A stretch of DNA of 64,000 nt, taken from assembly GCA_947359465.1 (NCBI GenBank), contig OX375873.1:71995477-72059476 (forward strand). Direction: 5' to 3'. The stretch comes from Metellina segmentata (lineage: Eukaryota > Arthropoda > Arachnida > Araneae > Tetragnathidae). A program made the translations under genes and the position numbers. Positions 35,957-46,766 of the stretch are shown one piece after another. The notes under the pieces were generated by a model that did not search any database, had not been told where the DNA came from, and saw only the letters and a program-made list of their open reading frames with translations. How positions within the stretch are numbered: the first letter of the stretch is position 1; each line of letters opens with the position of its first letter.

Positions 35957-35989
35957 AACAAAAAAACTAGCGACGCTAGTTTTTTTGTT
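35957..35989. repeat. Perfect 16-bp palindrome
   Basis: AACAAAAAAACTAGCG, one central base, then CGCTAGTTTTTTTGTT: a perfect inverted repeat with a 1-nt centre. Confidence 0.85.
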
Positions 35990-37559
35990 CTTTGCTGTTT
36001 TTTGTTTATCATTGGCATGCAAAATATTGCAAAACAGGTTTTTCTCGCAAATTGGTAAATACTCACTGATTAATAAAATTATAGATATCCTACCAAATAC
36101 CTTTTCTCAGTAATGTTTGAATTTAGATGAACTGATTCCACACATAGCTTCTGCCCTCTAGTGCATAATAGTCTAGTGCTACTCTGTATCCTATATTCTC
36201 GTTTTTATGTATTATATCTAAATTGGTTTCCACAATTAGGCATTGAAATACTTTTTATTGATTTCCTGCATACATTGCAATACGCACACATTTGGCCCAA
36301 TCATCCATTCTAAATATTTATTTTATTGTGGTGTTTTACATCTTATTATGCACTGCTTTATGATTATGCACTGCTTATCCATGTATCTCTACGTTCTGGG
36401 TAATTGGGAAACCTGAAATAAATTATTTTAGTTAGATACAATGAATTGTTAGATACATCGAAACTTATGTGTATAGATCCTGTCTAATGATAAACCTGTT
36501 TAACCATATTTTTTCAAAGTTCCAACAGTATTACAGGTTTTACTGTTTATCTTAGACTATTAAAATAGAAATTTATAAGCATTAACAAATTCAATGTAAA
36601 AACCCACTAAATCAAACTTCTTTACAATTACCTTCTTTGATAATAAAAAGAAACATGCTTGAAAAATTGAAGACTGAGAATTGAATACACTATGTCTGTC
36701 CACACAAATCCACCCATAGAAATAGTCTTTTTTATTATGAATACTTTCTAAAATTGTAATACATGCAAATACAGTAAAACTTAGGACTGAAAACATAAAT
36801 TATATGAGCTCAAAATCTTAACCATTGGCTAAAGAGATGCGTGTTTTGAAAACCTTCATACAGTTACAATGGTTTAAGTATTGGCTTGTCTTCTAAAAAA
36901 CTCATTAACAACTTGCTCACAGTTCAAGGTTTCAATAGCATTCCAACAGTTAGTTACTGTACGTAAAAGAACTTAAATAACAAAAAAAAGCGTTTTAGAA
37001 AACCAAAAGTAATGTTTATAATTCGAACTTTATAACTGTTAGCTAAAGCTGTTTCATTCTAAATCATGTAACATGAGGTAATAGTTTCACCCATGCACTA
37101 AAAATAATGCTACTGTTTATTTGACTGTAATACTTTTTCATTAAATAAAAGTTAAACTTTCCTAAAAAGCAGTTTTTAACTCTTATTACAGCTGATAGGT
37201 TAAATAAAATCAAAATCGAACAATTCTGTTAATTAATAAATACAATTAATAATCTCTGGATAAATCAGTCAACTTTTCAAAATAATTTTTAAGTGTTTAT
37301 ACATCAGTCTAATTTTTAATTTAATGCTGCTTGAACACTTAGAAGTTACAGGTCAAAAAGCAATCAGCATCAAATTAAACTTACCTATGAAACGATATTC
37401 CATGGATCTTCTTTGTACTGCGATTTGTACATCCCTAAGCGACACAGGACGTCATATCCAAATCAAAAGTAAGAAAATGGTGCTAGTTATTTGGTTAAAA
37501 TTGTCAATCAAAAACCATGGAAGTTCAAAAACGGTATCCCTTTCAGCAATATAAACATT

Positions 37560-38706
37560 TTCCGAACATTTAGAACATACGATATTTTTCAACGAACAGG
37601 AATGAAAGGGAAAATCGTATTAGTTGATCCCGTACAGTGATAATTTCTGTTTCTTTTGATTGGAATTAATTTCGCATATCTAAATTGTGTGCATATTTTA
37701 GTTGTAAGATGTAGCAACTGTGCGAGATTAAAAGATAAATACATAATCATGAATTAATATATTTAGTACAAATTTAATTTTATTTTGCTGTTTTCTGTTT
37801 TAAATATTTATTAATGTAATAAATGGTATTTTAGTTTCACCGCACGCAACTTAACCACAAAGTATTCTATTTAAAGTGGCAGGTAAGTTAGAATGAAACA
37901 AATTTAAGTGCAATTTTCCCTTTATTGAAATAATAATGATGTTACAAAATTTCAAACTGGAACTTTTGAAATAAATGATTCTTTGTCATGACAGAAGGTC
38001 ACGGTGGGTTATTTTACGAGTTGTAGGTATATTTAAACACCTTATTACATACATTAAAAGTTTAGTGAAAACAGTGATTTTCTGTAAAAAACTTTTTAAC
38101 AAACAATTTACCATTTTTAAATGGTAATTAGTTATCTTTGTAGGTCTGTACTGAATACATTCAAATTTAAAACAAGTTCTTTTATTATTAGACGTACCAC
38201 AAAATAGTTTTCAAGAAAATATATTTCGCGTTAAAAAATCTTGTTGATATATATCTTATATTTATTTCTCATCCTTCCATTAAATATGGTGAAATTTGGC
38301 AATGTCGCATGACTGATGCGAGTGTCCAAGTAAAGAAACAATGTTTAGTTGGCTATGAGTGCGAGAATACTCGACATAGATTCGACATTTTCATGAATTG
38401 AGTTGAGCATGAAAAGAAGTTAAGAAAAGGAATTCCAAATCCCATAAAAGCCATCTTATGTAGTAGTAACCTTAGTGTCACCTTTCGTCATTTTGTCTTT
38501 TTGCCATACAGCATGGGTGCGATGTATGTGAAATGTATTACATGGATGGACATGCATGTGTAGGATTTGTGTCCAAAGTAAATAGTACAAATTAAAAAGG
38601 TGTGGAAAACGTGTTGATACATTTTTTTTTCTACAAAAGATAAAAGTTGGTTTTTCTTTATTTAGAGTCAACCAATTCAAACCGATTAAATTGGATAATT
38701 TTGCTA
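37560..38706 (-). mobile_element. Interspersed repeat family, copy B (inverted)
   Basis: The reverse complement aligns along at least 1.1 kb with copy A at 26452-28021, with blocks shared in the same order: TTTTGCTAGT start, ACACAAATCCTACACATGCA, ATGACGAAAGGTGACACTAA, TACTTTGTGG, AATATTTAAAACAGAAAACA, AATCTCGCACAGTTGC and TTCGTTGAAAAATATCGT. Identity looks like 75-85% by eye, so both copies are old. It has only one copy of the 20-bp unit amplified in A. The far end below 37560 is uncertain. The frame at 38456-38680 is a shadow. Confidence 0.65.
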
Positions 38707-39306
38707 GTATTCAATAAAAATGTTTGAAATGAAGCAGAATAATAGGATATTGACGACTGTTCGGGATCAATACCGATTGTCAAATGATTGGCATTCATAC
38801 ACACAAAGTTTTACTGACACTAAAGAGAGAAGCACATAATAGGAAAAGAAATCGGCAAATGAATTAAATATTTGCCTACCTTCAACATTATTTAATCAAA
38901 ATGACAGACATCAAAATGGATTTAATAGCTGTATAAAATATAACGGGACTACCATCAATGGATATAATCAGCATATATCAATTAAGAAACAAGTGCAAAT
39001 CTTCTACGCAGATCTGTTAGCTTCTTATAATTAACGAATTAAGTGCAAGAAATGACTTTTAAAACTACTTATAATACCTTTATTTATGGCTTGGTAAAGA
39101 GTTCCTCGTCAATTTTAAAAACCGGTATTAACCTTTATTTACATACCGGCTTTCAAACCTAGATCAATAAAGACTATAGAAATTATTTTCAGAACTCTGC
39201 AGTCAGCGTGACACAATAATCACCAGTATCCAGCATTTTCTTCCGCCATTTTGTATCCACGGGGGAAACCATTACCCATTCCCTTTAAACAACACATTCA
39301 GCACAT
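38707..39306. other. AT-rich intergenic sequence
   Basis: Nothing recognisable. Confidence 0.5.
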
Positions 39307-39584
39307 TTAGCCAAGTTTCTCATTTGTGGTGACATTTAAGTGACAGAGTGCGTCTGAAATCCCTATTCCAGCAACAACAATGTTCTCTCTCCCTAATCTC
39401 AGAAGAAGGACGGATTCGTCAGCTGGGAAAACAATGTGAGGAACTGAACCAAGCTGTCGTCGCTTCTTGAAATGCAAATGGTGAACTTGTTGATTTGCAT
39501 CGAGAAACCCCAAGTTGACTTCGGGGAAGACGGCCTCATTAAGTGGGTTCGGAAGGTAGGTTTGGTGTTGTAAGACGTCTTGGG
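39307..39584 (-). CDS. Candidate internal or terminal exon, unknown protein
   Basis: On the minus strand a frame of about 100 codons is open from a TAG near 39607 down to the TAG-type stop at 39307-39309. Just inside it is a very good acceptor: a pyrimidine tract (TTTCTCTCATCCACCCTCCC) followed by CCAAG, so an exon could begin near 39583. The residues after it (LPNPLNEAVFPEVNLGFLDA, NQQVHHLHFKKRRQLGSVPH, IVFPADESVLLLRLGRENIV, VAGIGISDALCHLNVTTNEK) have balanced composition unlike nearby random frames, and local GC is raised. There is no ATG near the start and no recognised domain. It could be a last exon of an unidentified host gene or an unrecognised transposon piece. Confidence 0.35.
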
Positions 39585-39607
39585 GGAGGGTGGATGAGAG
39601 AAACTAA

Positions 39608-40587
39608 AAAGTTTATCTTAATTAGGTTTGGATGAAAAAATATTCTGTTCTGGTTTAAGAGGTCTAAATGTTAGGACTGAGATGTGGAGACGGGCTGGAA
39701 TTTACCTTGTTTGAAGTTTAAAAAGTTTCTTTAGATTTTCCGTTCAATTGAAAAGTCACAACTTCCCTTTGAGAAAATTAAAAAAGAGGTTCTATGTGCT
39801 TGGGACACTTACATTAAGTTAAATAGCTTTTGAATTCTGCACCCTTGTTCAATTGTTCTTAAACAATTCATTTTCTTCATTTAACACGTAATCAACTCAA
39901 ATTTTAAACTGAAATAAAAGTAAATTAAATGGTCTACTTAAAGCTAAAGATGAAGTTGAAATTGAAGCATCCAGTCTAGTTGAAATTTAGATAGTGCTTT
40001 GGAAATAAAGATAATATATTTCAAGTAATATTACCATTCTTGAAGGAAGAGATATACAGTAAAACCCCGATTTAAAGTAACCCTCATTTAACGATTTCCC
40101 GCATATAACGTCTGTTTTCATTGGTTCCAAATAATTTCCTATATTTTCAATGTTAAAAAGACTTGTATTTAACGTTATAACTTCAAAATACTTCCTGCAT
40201 TTTTCAGCAAGGAAGAACTCAAAGGGATTTTCTTGAAATAGTCAGATACTAGCAGGCCAGCACAGCTTTGACCGTGACAGTTCTTTCCTTGTCCTTACTA
40301 ATGCTAAAAACATTAAAAAAAATAATAATAATTTTAAGATTGAGTCTCACCTATAACCGATATGTCACGGGCACGTTGCAATTTCGCATAAAATTTAGAC
40401 TACCTGCGATATCGATCTGGTGTAAAATTCCGTAGATTTCAAATCCGTTGACATTTCTACTCTATCTTTAACGATCGCAAAGATAGACAATTTCGAATAG
40501 TCCTTTTGTTTTGTAAAGAATATCTTCATCAAATGCATCATTTGCAAATTACATATACAAGTACTAAAAAACGTACAAAATCATATA
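39608..40587. other. Intergenic sequence with pogo-like tip
   Basis: No gene. ACAGTAAAACCCCGATTTAA near 40059 resembles the tip of a pogo/Tigger-type MITE, followed by TTTAACG-rich sequence to about 40190; the other tip is not evident. Copy B of the 60-bp dispersed repeat lies at 40420-40485. Confidence 0.4.
40420..40485 (+). repeat. Dispersed repeat copy B, about 60 bp
   Basis: Matches 17755-17823 in the same orientation (AGATTTCAAATCCGTTGA, CTCTATC and TTAACGATCGC all shared). Confidence 0.7.
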
Positions 40588-42087
40588 CAGGGTGGTCCCG
40601 AATTCATGGTACAAACTTTAATGGTAGGTACAGGACATTGTAACAATGATTTATTGTTTAGGAATGTATAGTCGCAAGTGACGCGGTGAGGCGAAAACAG
40701 GGGAAATAACGGCCGAAAGGAAAAACAAAGATTTTATTGAAAGCGTTGTTGACAAGTGTCATGTTTACAGTAATTGTTCAAAATTGCGTCCACCAGTATC
40801 GATACATGCTTGACAGCGTCGGTGGAGCGATTGGCGTACACGTTCAAAGATGCCTGGTATTTCACGCACACCTGCAGCAGCTACAGATAAGCGAGCGACG
40901 AGATCCTCATCTGAGTCAACTGGAGTCTCATAAACAAGATGCTTTAGATGTCCCCATAAAAAGTAATCGAGACTCGATAAATCGGGAGATCGGGGTGGCC
41001 AAGGGACTGGTCCACCACGCCCAATCCATCGAGTACCAAACGTGGCATTCAGGTAATTCCGTACATCAATGCTGAAGTGTGCTGGCGCCCCATCGTACTG
41101 AAACCACATGCGGTTACGAATGGCGATCGGAACATCATGCAGCAGTTGTGGTAACACTTCTTTCAGAAAAATAAGATAGCTTCCGCCAGTGAGCCGCGTG
41201 GGTAGTAAGTATGGGCCAATCAAAAAGTCGTTCACAATACCAGCCCACACATTAATACTGAAACGTTGTTGAAACGCATGTCGACGCGTTGCATGTGGAT
41301 TATCGGTTGCCCACACATGGGAATTGTGCGCATTAAAGACACCCTCGCGTGAAAATGTCGCTTCATCTGTAAATAGCACATAATCTACGAAATCCGGCTG
41401 CAACGCACATTGCTGCATCACCCACAGGCAGAAGTTCACGCGGCGAGGATAATCTGCCGGATTCAATGCTTGTACTTTCTGAAAATGGAAGGGGTGTAAG
41501 CGATTTTCGTTTAACACTCTGCATACAGTCTGATGACTCACACCTACGTCACGTGCAACAGTTTTTGTGCTTGACTCGGGTCTATCAGCCACAATGTTCA
41601 AGATGCTTTCTTCCAGCCTTGGAGTGCGTACAGCTCTTACTCGACCAGCGCCATGTCTGTTGACGTCGAACGCACCTGTTTCACAAAGTTGACGATGTAA
41701 CCGTTGAAAAATTCTATGATCCGGCATTCGTCAATCAGGATACTCCGCGCGATACATTCGTAACGCAGCTCTGCCGTTACCATTTGCACGGCCGTACATG
41801 TAATGCATGTCTGCTTTTTCTGCATACGTAAAGTCCCCCATCGTCTACGGCAGCACAATTGTGAATGGCGCTTTTCCCTACTGCGATGCATCATGTTCAA
41901 CAGCGGCTAGACATCTACTGCCCTCTACCGGCAATGATACCAACCGATCACTCCATTTCTCTTTCCTTTTATTTCCCCTGTTTACGCCTCACCGCGTCAC
42001 TTGCGACTATACATTCCTATACAATAAATCATTGTTACAATGTCCTGTACCTACCATTAAAGTTTGTACCATGAATTCGGGACCACC

Positions 42088-42090
<3 letters not shown>
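40588..42090 (-). mobile_element. DUF4817-type mariner element, copy 1
   Basis: A 1503-bp element with terminal inverted repeats of about 122 bp (40588-40709 and 41969-42090) beginning CAGGGTGGTCCCGAATTCAT. It is flanked by TA on both sides, the standard Tc1/mariner target duplication. The TIRs differ from each other at only a couple of positions, and the transposase catalytic frame is intact, so the copy is young. It is oriented minus. Copy 2 (46764-48265) is almost identical and opposite in orientation. Confidence 0.95.
40765..41841 (-). pseudogene. Mariner-like transposase copy 1 (DD41D), N-terminus cut by TGA
   Basis: The uninterrupted frame 41727-40765 encodes 320 residues: an HTH region (VARDVGVSHQTVCRVLNENR, about residues 58-77), then the DDE/D domain with D121 (LFTDEATF), D212 (FQYDGAPAHF) and D254 (PDLSSLDYFLWG). 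The last two Asp are separated by 41 residues (DD41D). In the same frame an ATG at 41841-41839 starts 36 further codons (MGDFTYAEKADMHYMYG...) typical of the DUF4817 N-terminal HTH. These are separated from the main frame by TGA at 41733-41731 and one Arg codon. The stop probably arose from CGA by C-to-T. Tyr211 replaces the His of copy 2 beside D212. The 320-residue frame could start at its own Met but would lack part of the DNA-binding domain. Confidence 0.85.

Positions 42091-42131
<41 letters not shown>
42091..42131. repeat. (TA)n microsatellite at mariner edge
   Basis: About 41 bp of TA adjoining the inner tip of mariner copy 1; the equivalent tract in the right arm is about twice as long. 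Confidence 0.95.
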
Positions 42132-42134
<3 letters not shown>

Positions 42135-43108
42135 ATATGCAAGGATAAAATAGGATTTCTTTATGCATCAAAAACATAACATCATGTAATGGAAATATAT
42201 TGTTTCTTAACCCTCAGAGCGTTACTAGATTTCAGAGAAGTGTAGTTTTACCTTTATCCACATCAGTTTAGGTGAATAAATAACCTCATCTATATTGGAT
42301 GAAAAAAATTATTCCATTCCAGGAAAGATTCCATTCATGAGAAAAAGGTCAAAATAGTTAACAAGTCAGTAAATAGTTAGAAAGTCTGAAAAAAAGCAAA
42401 AAATAGTTAGAAGATGTGGATACATGTTGCTGAACGGATTGATGAGTGAGCAATGGTTCCCAAAATTTTCAATCAAAGGGATCAATTGAAAATTAAAAAT
42501 GTTCATAGACCTCTTGAGATTATAAAATTAATTGACCCCCCACATGGATACCAATAAAAAGTAAATCCACAATGATCGTTTTTTTCCCATGTTAAAATTG
42601 GGAGCAATATATTTAGGTCTAAGTTACCTATGTTATAAAATGTTAAAACTTCACATTAAGGATTAATGATGACTGCTTAAACTTTTGAATTATGAAAACT
42701 AGAGTTATGAGGTAAAAAGAGGCAGCAAATATTGTACAAAATTGCATTTAATAATTAAACTGCATTAAATTTAAAGTACAACACATACACTGCTCTGTAC
42801 TTGAAAATTTATAATATTAATGAGATCAAAAATCACTAATAGAGCTTCTTTTTAGCAATTAGCTCAGAAATGTTTGGTTTAACATTGGATAATATTAATA
42901 CAAAGACTGTTATATTTGTATCTTGCCCTGGCAATCAGAAATAAAAAAATAATAAAAATTAGTTTTCAACTTCAAGTCTATTTCAAATCAATAATTACTG
43001 GAATATGCCGGTAATTATTATAAATCTAAAGTTTAGATGTTGGAGTATAAAAGAGAGAGTCGGAGGAAATTGGATATTTTATTTTTCTTGAAAGTTTTGC
43101 TTGGGTTA
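42132..43108. other. Non-coding part of left arm
   Basis: AT-rich sequence without a recognisable gene, duplicated in inverted orientation at 45705-46680. The frame at 43037-43288 crosses the arm boundary and is not credible as a gene. A TTAACCCTCAGAGCG string at 42209 recalls the piggyBac-type tips but has no partner. Confidence 0.6.
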
Positions 43109-44045
43109 ATCAAATACTACATGTTTTCAACGGACCCCCTGAAAACTTATCACGATTCAAGTGGGGATTCCAGTACCATACTTTGTGAAACACGGCCTCA
43201 GAGGATTAAAATATATGATTATCCAAACAACCTTCCAACCTTAGTATTTATATACTGTAGCGAGACTGAAAAACTCAATATTAAATGATATGTCAGGATT
43301 GCTAACTACTGAAGCTACGCTTATAGAAGAAACTGTGCCCCCGTAACATAAACATAGTAAATCTCAAAGTATTTAGAATTCGAGTGTACCCAAAAAAGAT
43401 TTAGATTGAAGTTACTTTGATTTAAAATTCATAAAGGATAAACATTCTCAATCACAAAAATAATTCTTAAGCAGAGGACATATTGACTTAAGCTGAATCT
43501 ACAATGCACACGATAAGAGATTTTTAGGAAGTACCAAGTATACTTCATCTAAAACTGGAAGGTTTCACATTCCTTGAATGAAATTCTGCTTCCAATGCTA
43601 ATGAGGATTTCTCTTTTTGAGGATATTTCAGCAGCTGGAACTTGTTATTATTCATACATTTTTCATAAAAGCGTAAGTTTTATCTTCGATGATAACTAGA
43701 TAATATTTATATATGCTTTTCAAATGTAAAGAACATTTATTTAACTTCTGGGTTACTTGTTTAAAACAACCATTTTTAGTGAAGATAGTTCATTGACGAA
43801 AAAAATGGTCCAAAAAATATATGTAACTCAGTTTTTCTTCAAACATAAAATTCAGAATTTCATTCAGAAAATTCCATTAGTCAATTTTCATTTAATTTCA
43901 CTTGATGCTTAAATAAATATTGCACAGATAATCGCGGAGATTTAGTTAAAAATATCCAATTCATGACATTTATAGGTCTTCACATTTTAGTTTCTTGAAG
44001 TTAAAGAGAAGCAACTATATTAGATTCATTATAATGAATAGCAAT

Positions 44046-44543
44046 TTAACGTTTTAGAAACAGCCGTAAATATGTTTTATTTAAAATTAGTGAGGAACCA
44101 CATACGAACGCGCACACAACGATATGAAAAGACGATTCTGCATGCAGCTGTAGACGCTTGTGTTGTAGCAAAGTTAGTTGTAGCAATGGACGCCTTGAAA
44201 AGTCTCCGCTACTGCAGATGATATCTTGTAATTGCTGACACACCTTTTTCTGCATTGCAACCTAATTAGTGAGGTATGATTCTTGATGTAACAGCATAAT
44301 CCAAAATAGCTCCAAAATAACATAGGATCTCTGTTGTTGATACGGCGGCGTTGCTGCAATCGTGGACATCTGTCAATTCGTTTCGCTTCTATCCTTTGTT
44401 TCCACATTCGCATGACTGTTGCTTGATTTCGTCTTACGCCAGTAACGATTTCTTGAAAGAATAAACTGCAATCTCTATTAGCCACAATTTTTACTGTGAG
44501 AAACTTAGAAGCGTGCTGGTATGGCTGCCGTACTACGAGGCAT
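44046..44543 (-). pseudogene. Tc1-like transposase, N-terminal fragments
   Basis: From ATG at 44543-44541 the minus strand reads MPRSTAAIPARF and then a stop. The frame resumes at about 44485 with RDCSLFFQEIVTGVRRNQAT then VMRMWKQR, matching the paired HTH of a common arthropod Tc1 family (Y-R-D-C-x-x-S-x-x-E-I). A third frame (44255-44046) carries CQQLQDIICSSGDFSRRPLL, equivalent to the second HTH (R-R-R-L-x-x-x-G-x-x-A-R-R-P-L). The DDE domain is missing. At least two frameshifts and a stop make it dead. Confidence 0.7.
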
Positions 44544-45443
44544 AACTAGTACTGGAGCAGGGAGAAAGTACAATTTTAATACTTAAAACCGTCTCTTTGT
44601 TTTTCGTTTTTCTACTACTTACAGGAGCGTTATCGGTACACATGATTTGCATATAATCTGCAATACTAATGATGCATTACCTTCTATGATGTGCACATTA
44701 TACAAAAGTCAAAGCTATTGGAGGCTTTTTCATGGTGCTGCATTTCAATGGCGAATCAGTGTGTTTTAAGATATACTGAAACTCGTGAAAATTTTGTAAC
44801 TTAAGAAAATTTAGTTGAATGAGGCTAATAAATAAATCTAGATTAGACAAGAATATCCCTTACTAATTCAAGAGTGTATGCTTATTTCAAATTCATTAAA
44901 ACTGTACTATCCATTTGAAATAATTTTCAAGCAGGTTACTTTATTGGTAGAAACTATCTTCAAATAATGAGGGTATTGTAGCTGAGTTTCAGAGGAAATA
45001 TTATTTTACTAAGAATGTTTCAATTTAATTTTAAAAAGCCGTGTTTTAAAATTTTTCTTAATAATAAATGAGTAAGTGAAGTACCAATGAATTTTTCAGA
45101 TAAAAATATTTTTGAACGTTTATATTCTTGTACACAACTAAAAATATTTATACGTGATTAGTCATTACATTAATGTACATTAACATATTTTTATCTTGGT
45201 ATTGTGAAAGTTTTAATTCCAATATACTCAGCGAAGAAGCTTTCACATTTGAGAAACATGTACACTAAGAAAATCAATATGTTGATTCAACAAGTAGAAA
45301 TATTGGTAATTTTAAATTGCTTGTTTCGAAAAGTTGAATAATCTAAAATTACCAATTGAGTAATGGAAAGATTAGATAATCTTTCCAAACAACTTCTTTT
45401 CTATATTCAAGGTAGGCCCTGTCGGTAGATTGCTAAATTGAAA

Positions 45444-45532
45444 CAGTGAAACTCCGATTTAACGCAATTCAAGGAACCTTAAAGAAATAACGTAAAATGC
45501 GGCAAAACGTTAAATCGGGGTCGGAGAAAAAC
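45444..45532. mobile_element. pogo/Tigger-type MITE, about 90 bp
   Basis: CAGTGAAACTCCGATTTAACG at the left and CGTTAAATCGGGGTCGGAG at the right are imperfect inverted repeats around about 45 bp. Tips of the form CAGT-R-A-A-C-x-C-C-G-A-T-x-T-A-A-C-G are characteristic of pogo/Tigger-derived MITEs. A related tip lies at 40059. Confidence 0.5.
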
Positions 45533-45672
45533 AAAACATATAGCATGAAATAAAGACTAATTTAAGTAACTTACCTTTTATTTCTTCTTTTACAATAGTT
45601 TATTGCTTAAAGAAATCTGTTATTTTGATTTGCGTTCTGCTTTTACAAGGTAAATCATTAACATCATTCTAA

Positions 45673-45704
45673 ACACACACACATTATATATATATATATA
45701 TATA
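45673..45704. repeat. (CA)n(TA)n microsatellite at inner arm edge
   Basis: CA repeats followed by TA repeats, ending exactly where right-arm homology begins. Confidence 0.9.
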
Positions 45705-46677
45705 TAACCCAAGCAAAACTTTCAAGAAAAATAAAATATCAATTTCCTCCGACTCTCTCTTTTATACTCCAACATCTAAACTTTAGATTTAGAATAATTA
45801 CCGGCATATTCCAGTAATTATTGATTTGAAATAGACTTGAAGTTGAAAACTAATTTTTATTATTTTTTTATTTCTGATTGCCAGGGCAAGATACAAATAT
45901 AACAGTCTTTGTATTAATATTATCCAATGTTAAACCAAACATTTCTGAGCTAATTGCTAAAAAGAAGCTCTATTAGTGATTTTTGATCTCATTAATATTA
46001 TAAATTTTCAAGTACAGAGCAGTGTATGTGTTGTACTTTAAATTTAATGCAGTTTAATTATTAAATGCAATTTTGTACAATATTTGCTGCCTCTTTTTAC
46101 CTCATAACTCTAGTTTTCATAATTCAAAAGTTTAAGCAGTCATCATTAATCCTTAATGTGAAGTTTTAACATTTTATAACATAGGTAACTTAGACCTAAA
46201 TATATTGCTCCCAATTTTAACATGGGAAAAAAACGATCATTGTGGATTTACTTTTTATTGGTATCCATGTGGGGGGTCTATTAATTTTATAATCTCAAGA
46301 GGTCTATGAACATTTTTAATTTTCAATTGATCCCTTTGATTGAAAATTTTGGGAACCATTGCTCACTCATCAATCCGTTCAGCAACATGTATCCACATCT
46401 TCTAACTATTTTTTGCTTTTTTTCAGACTTTCTAACTATTTACTGACTTGTTAACTATTTTGACCTTTTTCTCATGAATGGAATCTTTCCTGGAATGGAA
46501 TAATTTTTTTCATCCAATATAGATGAGGTTATTTATTTACCTAAACTGATGTGGATAAAGGTAAAACTACACTTCTCTGAAATCTAGTAACGCTCTGAGG
46601 GTTAAGAAACAATATATTTCCATTACATGATGTTATGTTTTTGATGCATAAAGAAATCCTATTTTATCCTTGCATAT

Positions 46678-46680
<3 letters not shown>

Positions 46681-46763
<83 letters not shown>
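46681..46763. repeat. (TA)n microsatellite at mariner edge
   Basis: About 83 bp of TA adjoining mariner copy 2; the length differs from the 41-bp tract in the left arm. Confidence 0.95.

Positions 46764-46766
<3 letters not shown>

Larger units (their letters stand above)
34552..37559. other. AT-rich intergenic sequence
   Basis: No gene supported. It contains a (TA)n tract (35114-35177), the YY1/NRF1-like cluster (35711-35735) and a perfect hairpin (35957-35989), listed separately. Confidence 0.45.
40588..43108. repeat. Left arm of large inverted duplication
   Basis: This arm consists of a mariner copy (40588-42090), a (TA)n tract of about 41 bp and about 977 bp of other sequence ending at CTTGGGTTA (43108). 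Its reverse complement is repeated at 45705-48265. In the non-transposon part I count by eye three substitutions and one 1-bp indel. The homology ends abruptly at the outer mariner tip (40588) and at 43108. Confidence 0.95.
43109..45704. other. Unique spacer of the inverted duplication
   Basis: About 2.6 kb present once, between the two arms. It holds a broken Tc1 transposase (44046-44543, minus) and a pogo-type MITE (45444-45532), and ends in a CA/TA microsatellite (45673-45704) exactly at the inner edge of the right arm. Confidence 0.8.

Noticed and set aside
40737..41075. 112-codon frame antisense to mariner transposase (also at 47778-48116)
   Set aside because: Exact antisense shadow of the catalytic domain, present in both copies only because they are duplicates.
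42209..42225. TTAACCCTCAGAGCG as another piggyBac-type MITE
   Set aside because: No matching GGAGGGTTAA partner within the arm; the same string in the right arm is only its duplicate.
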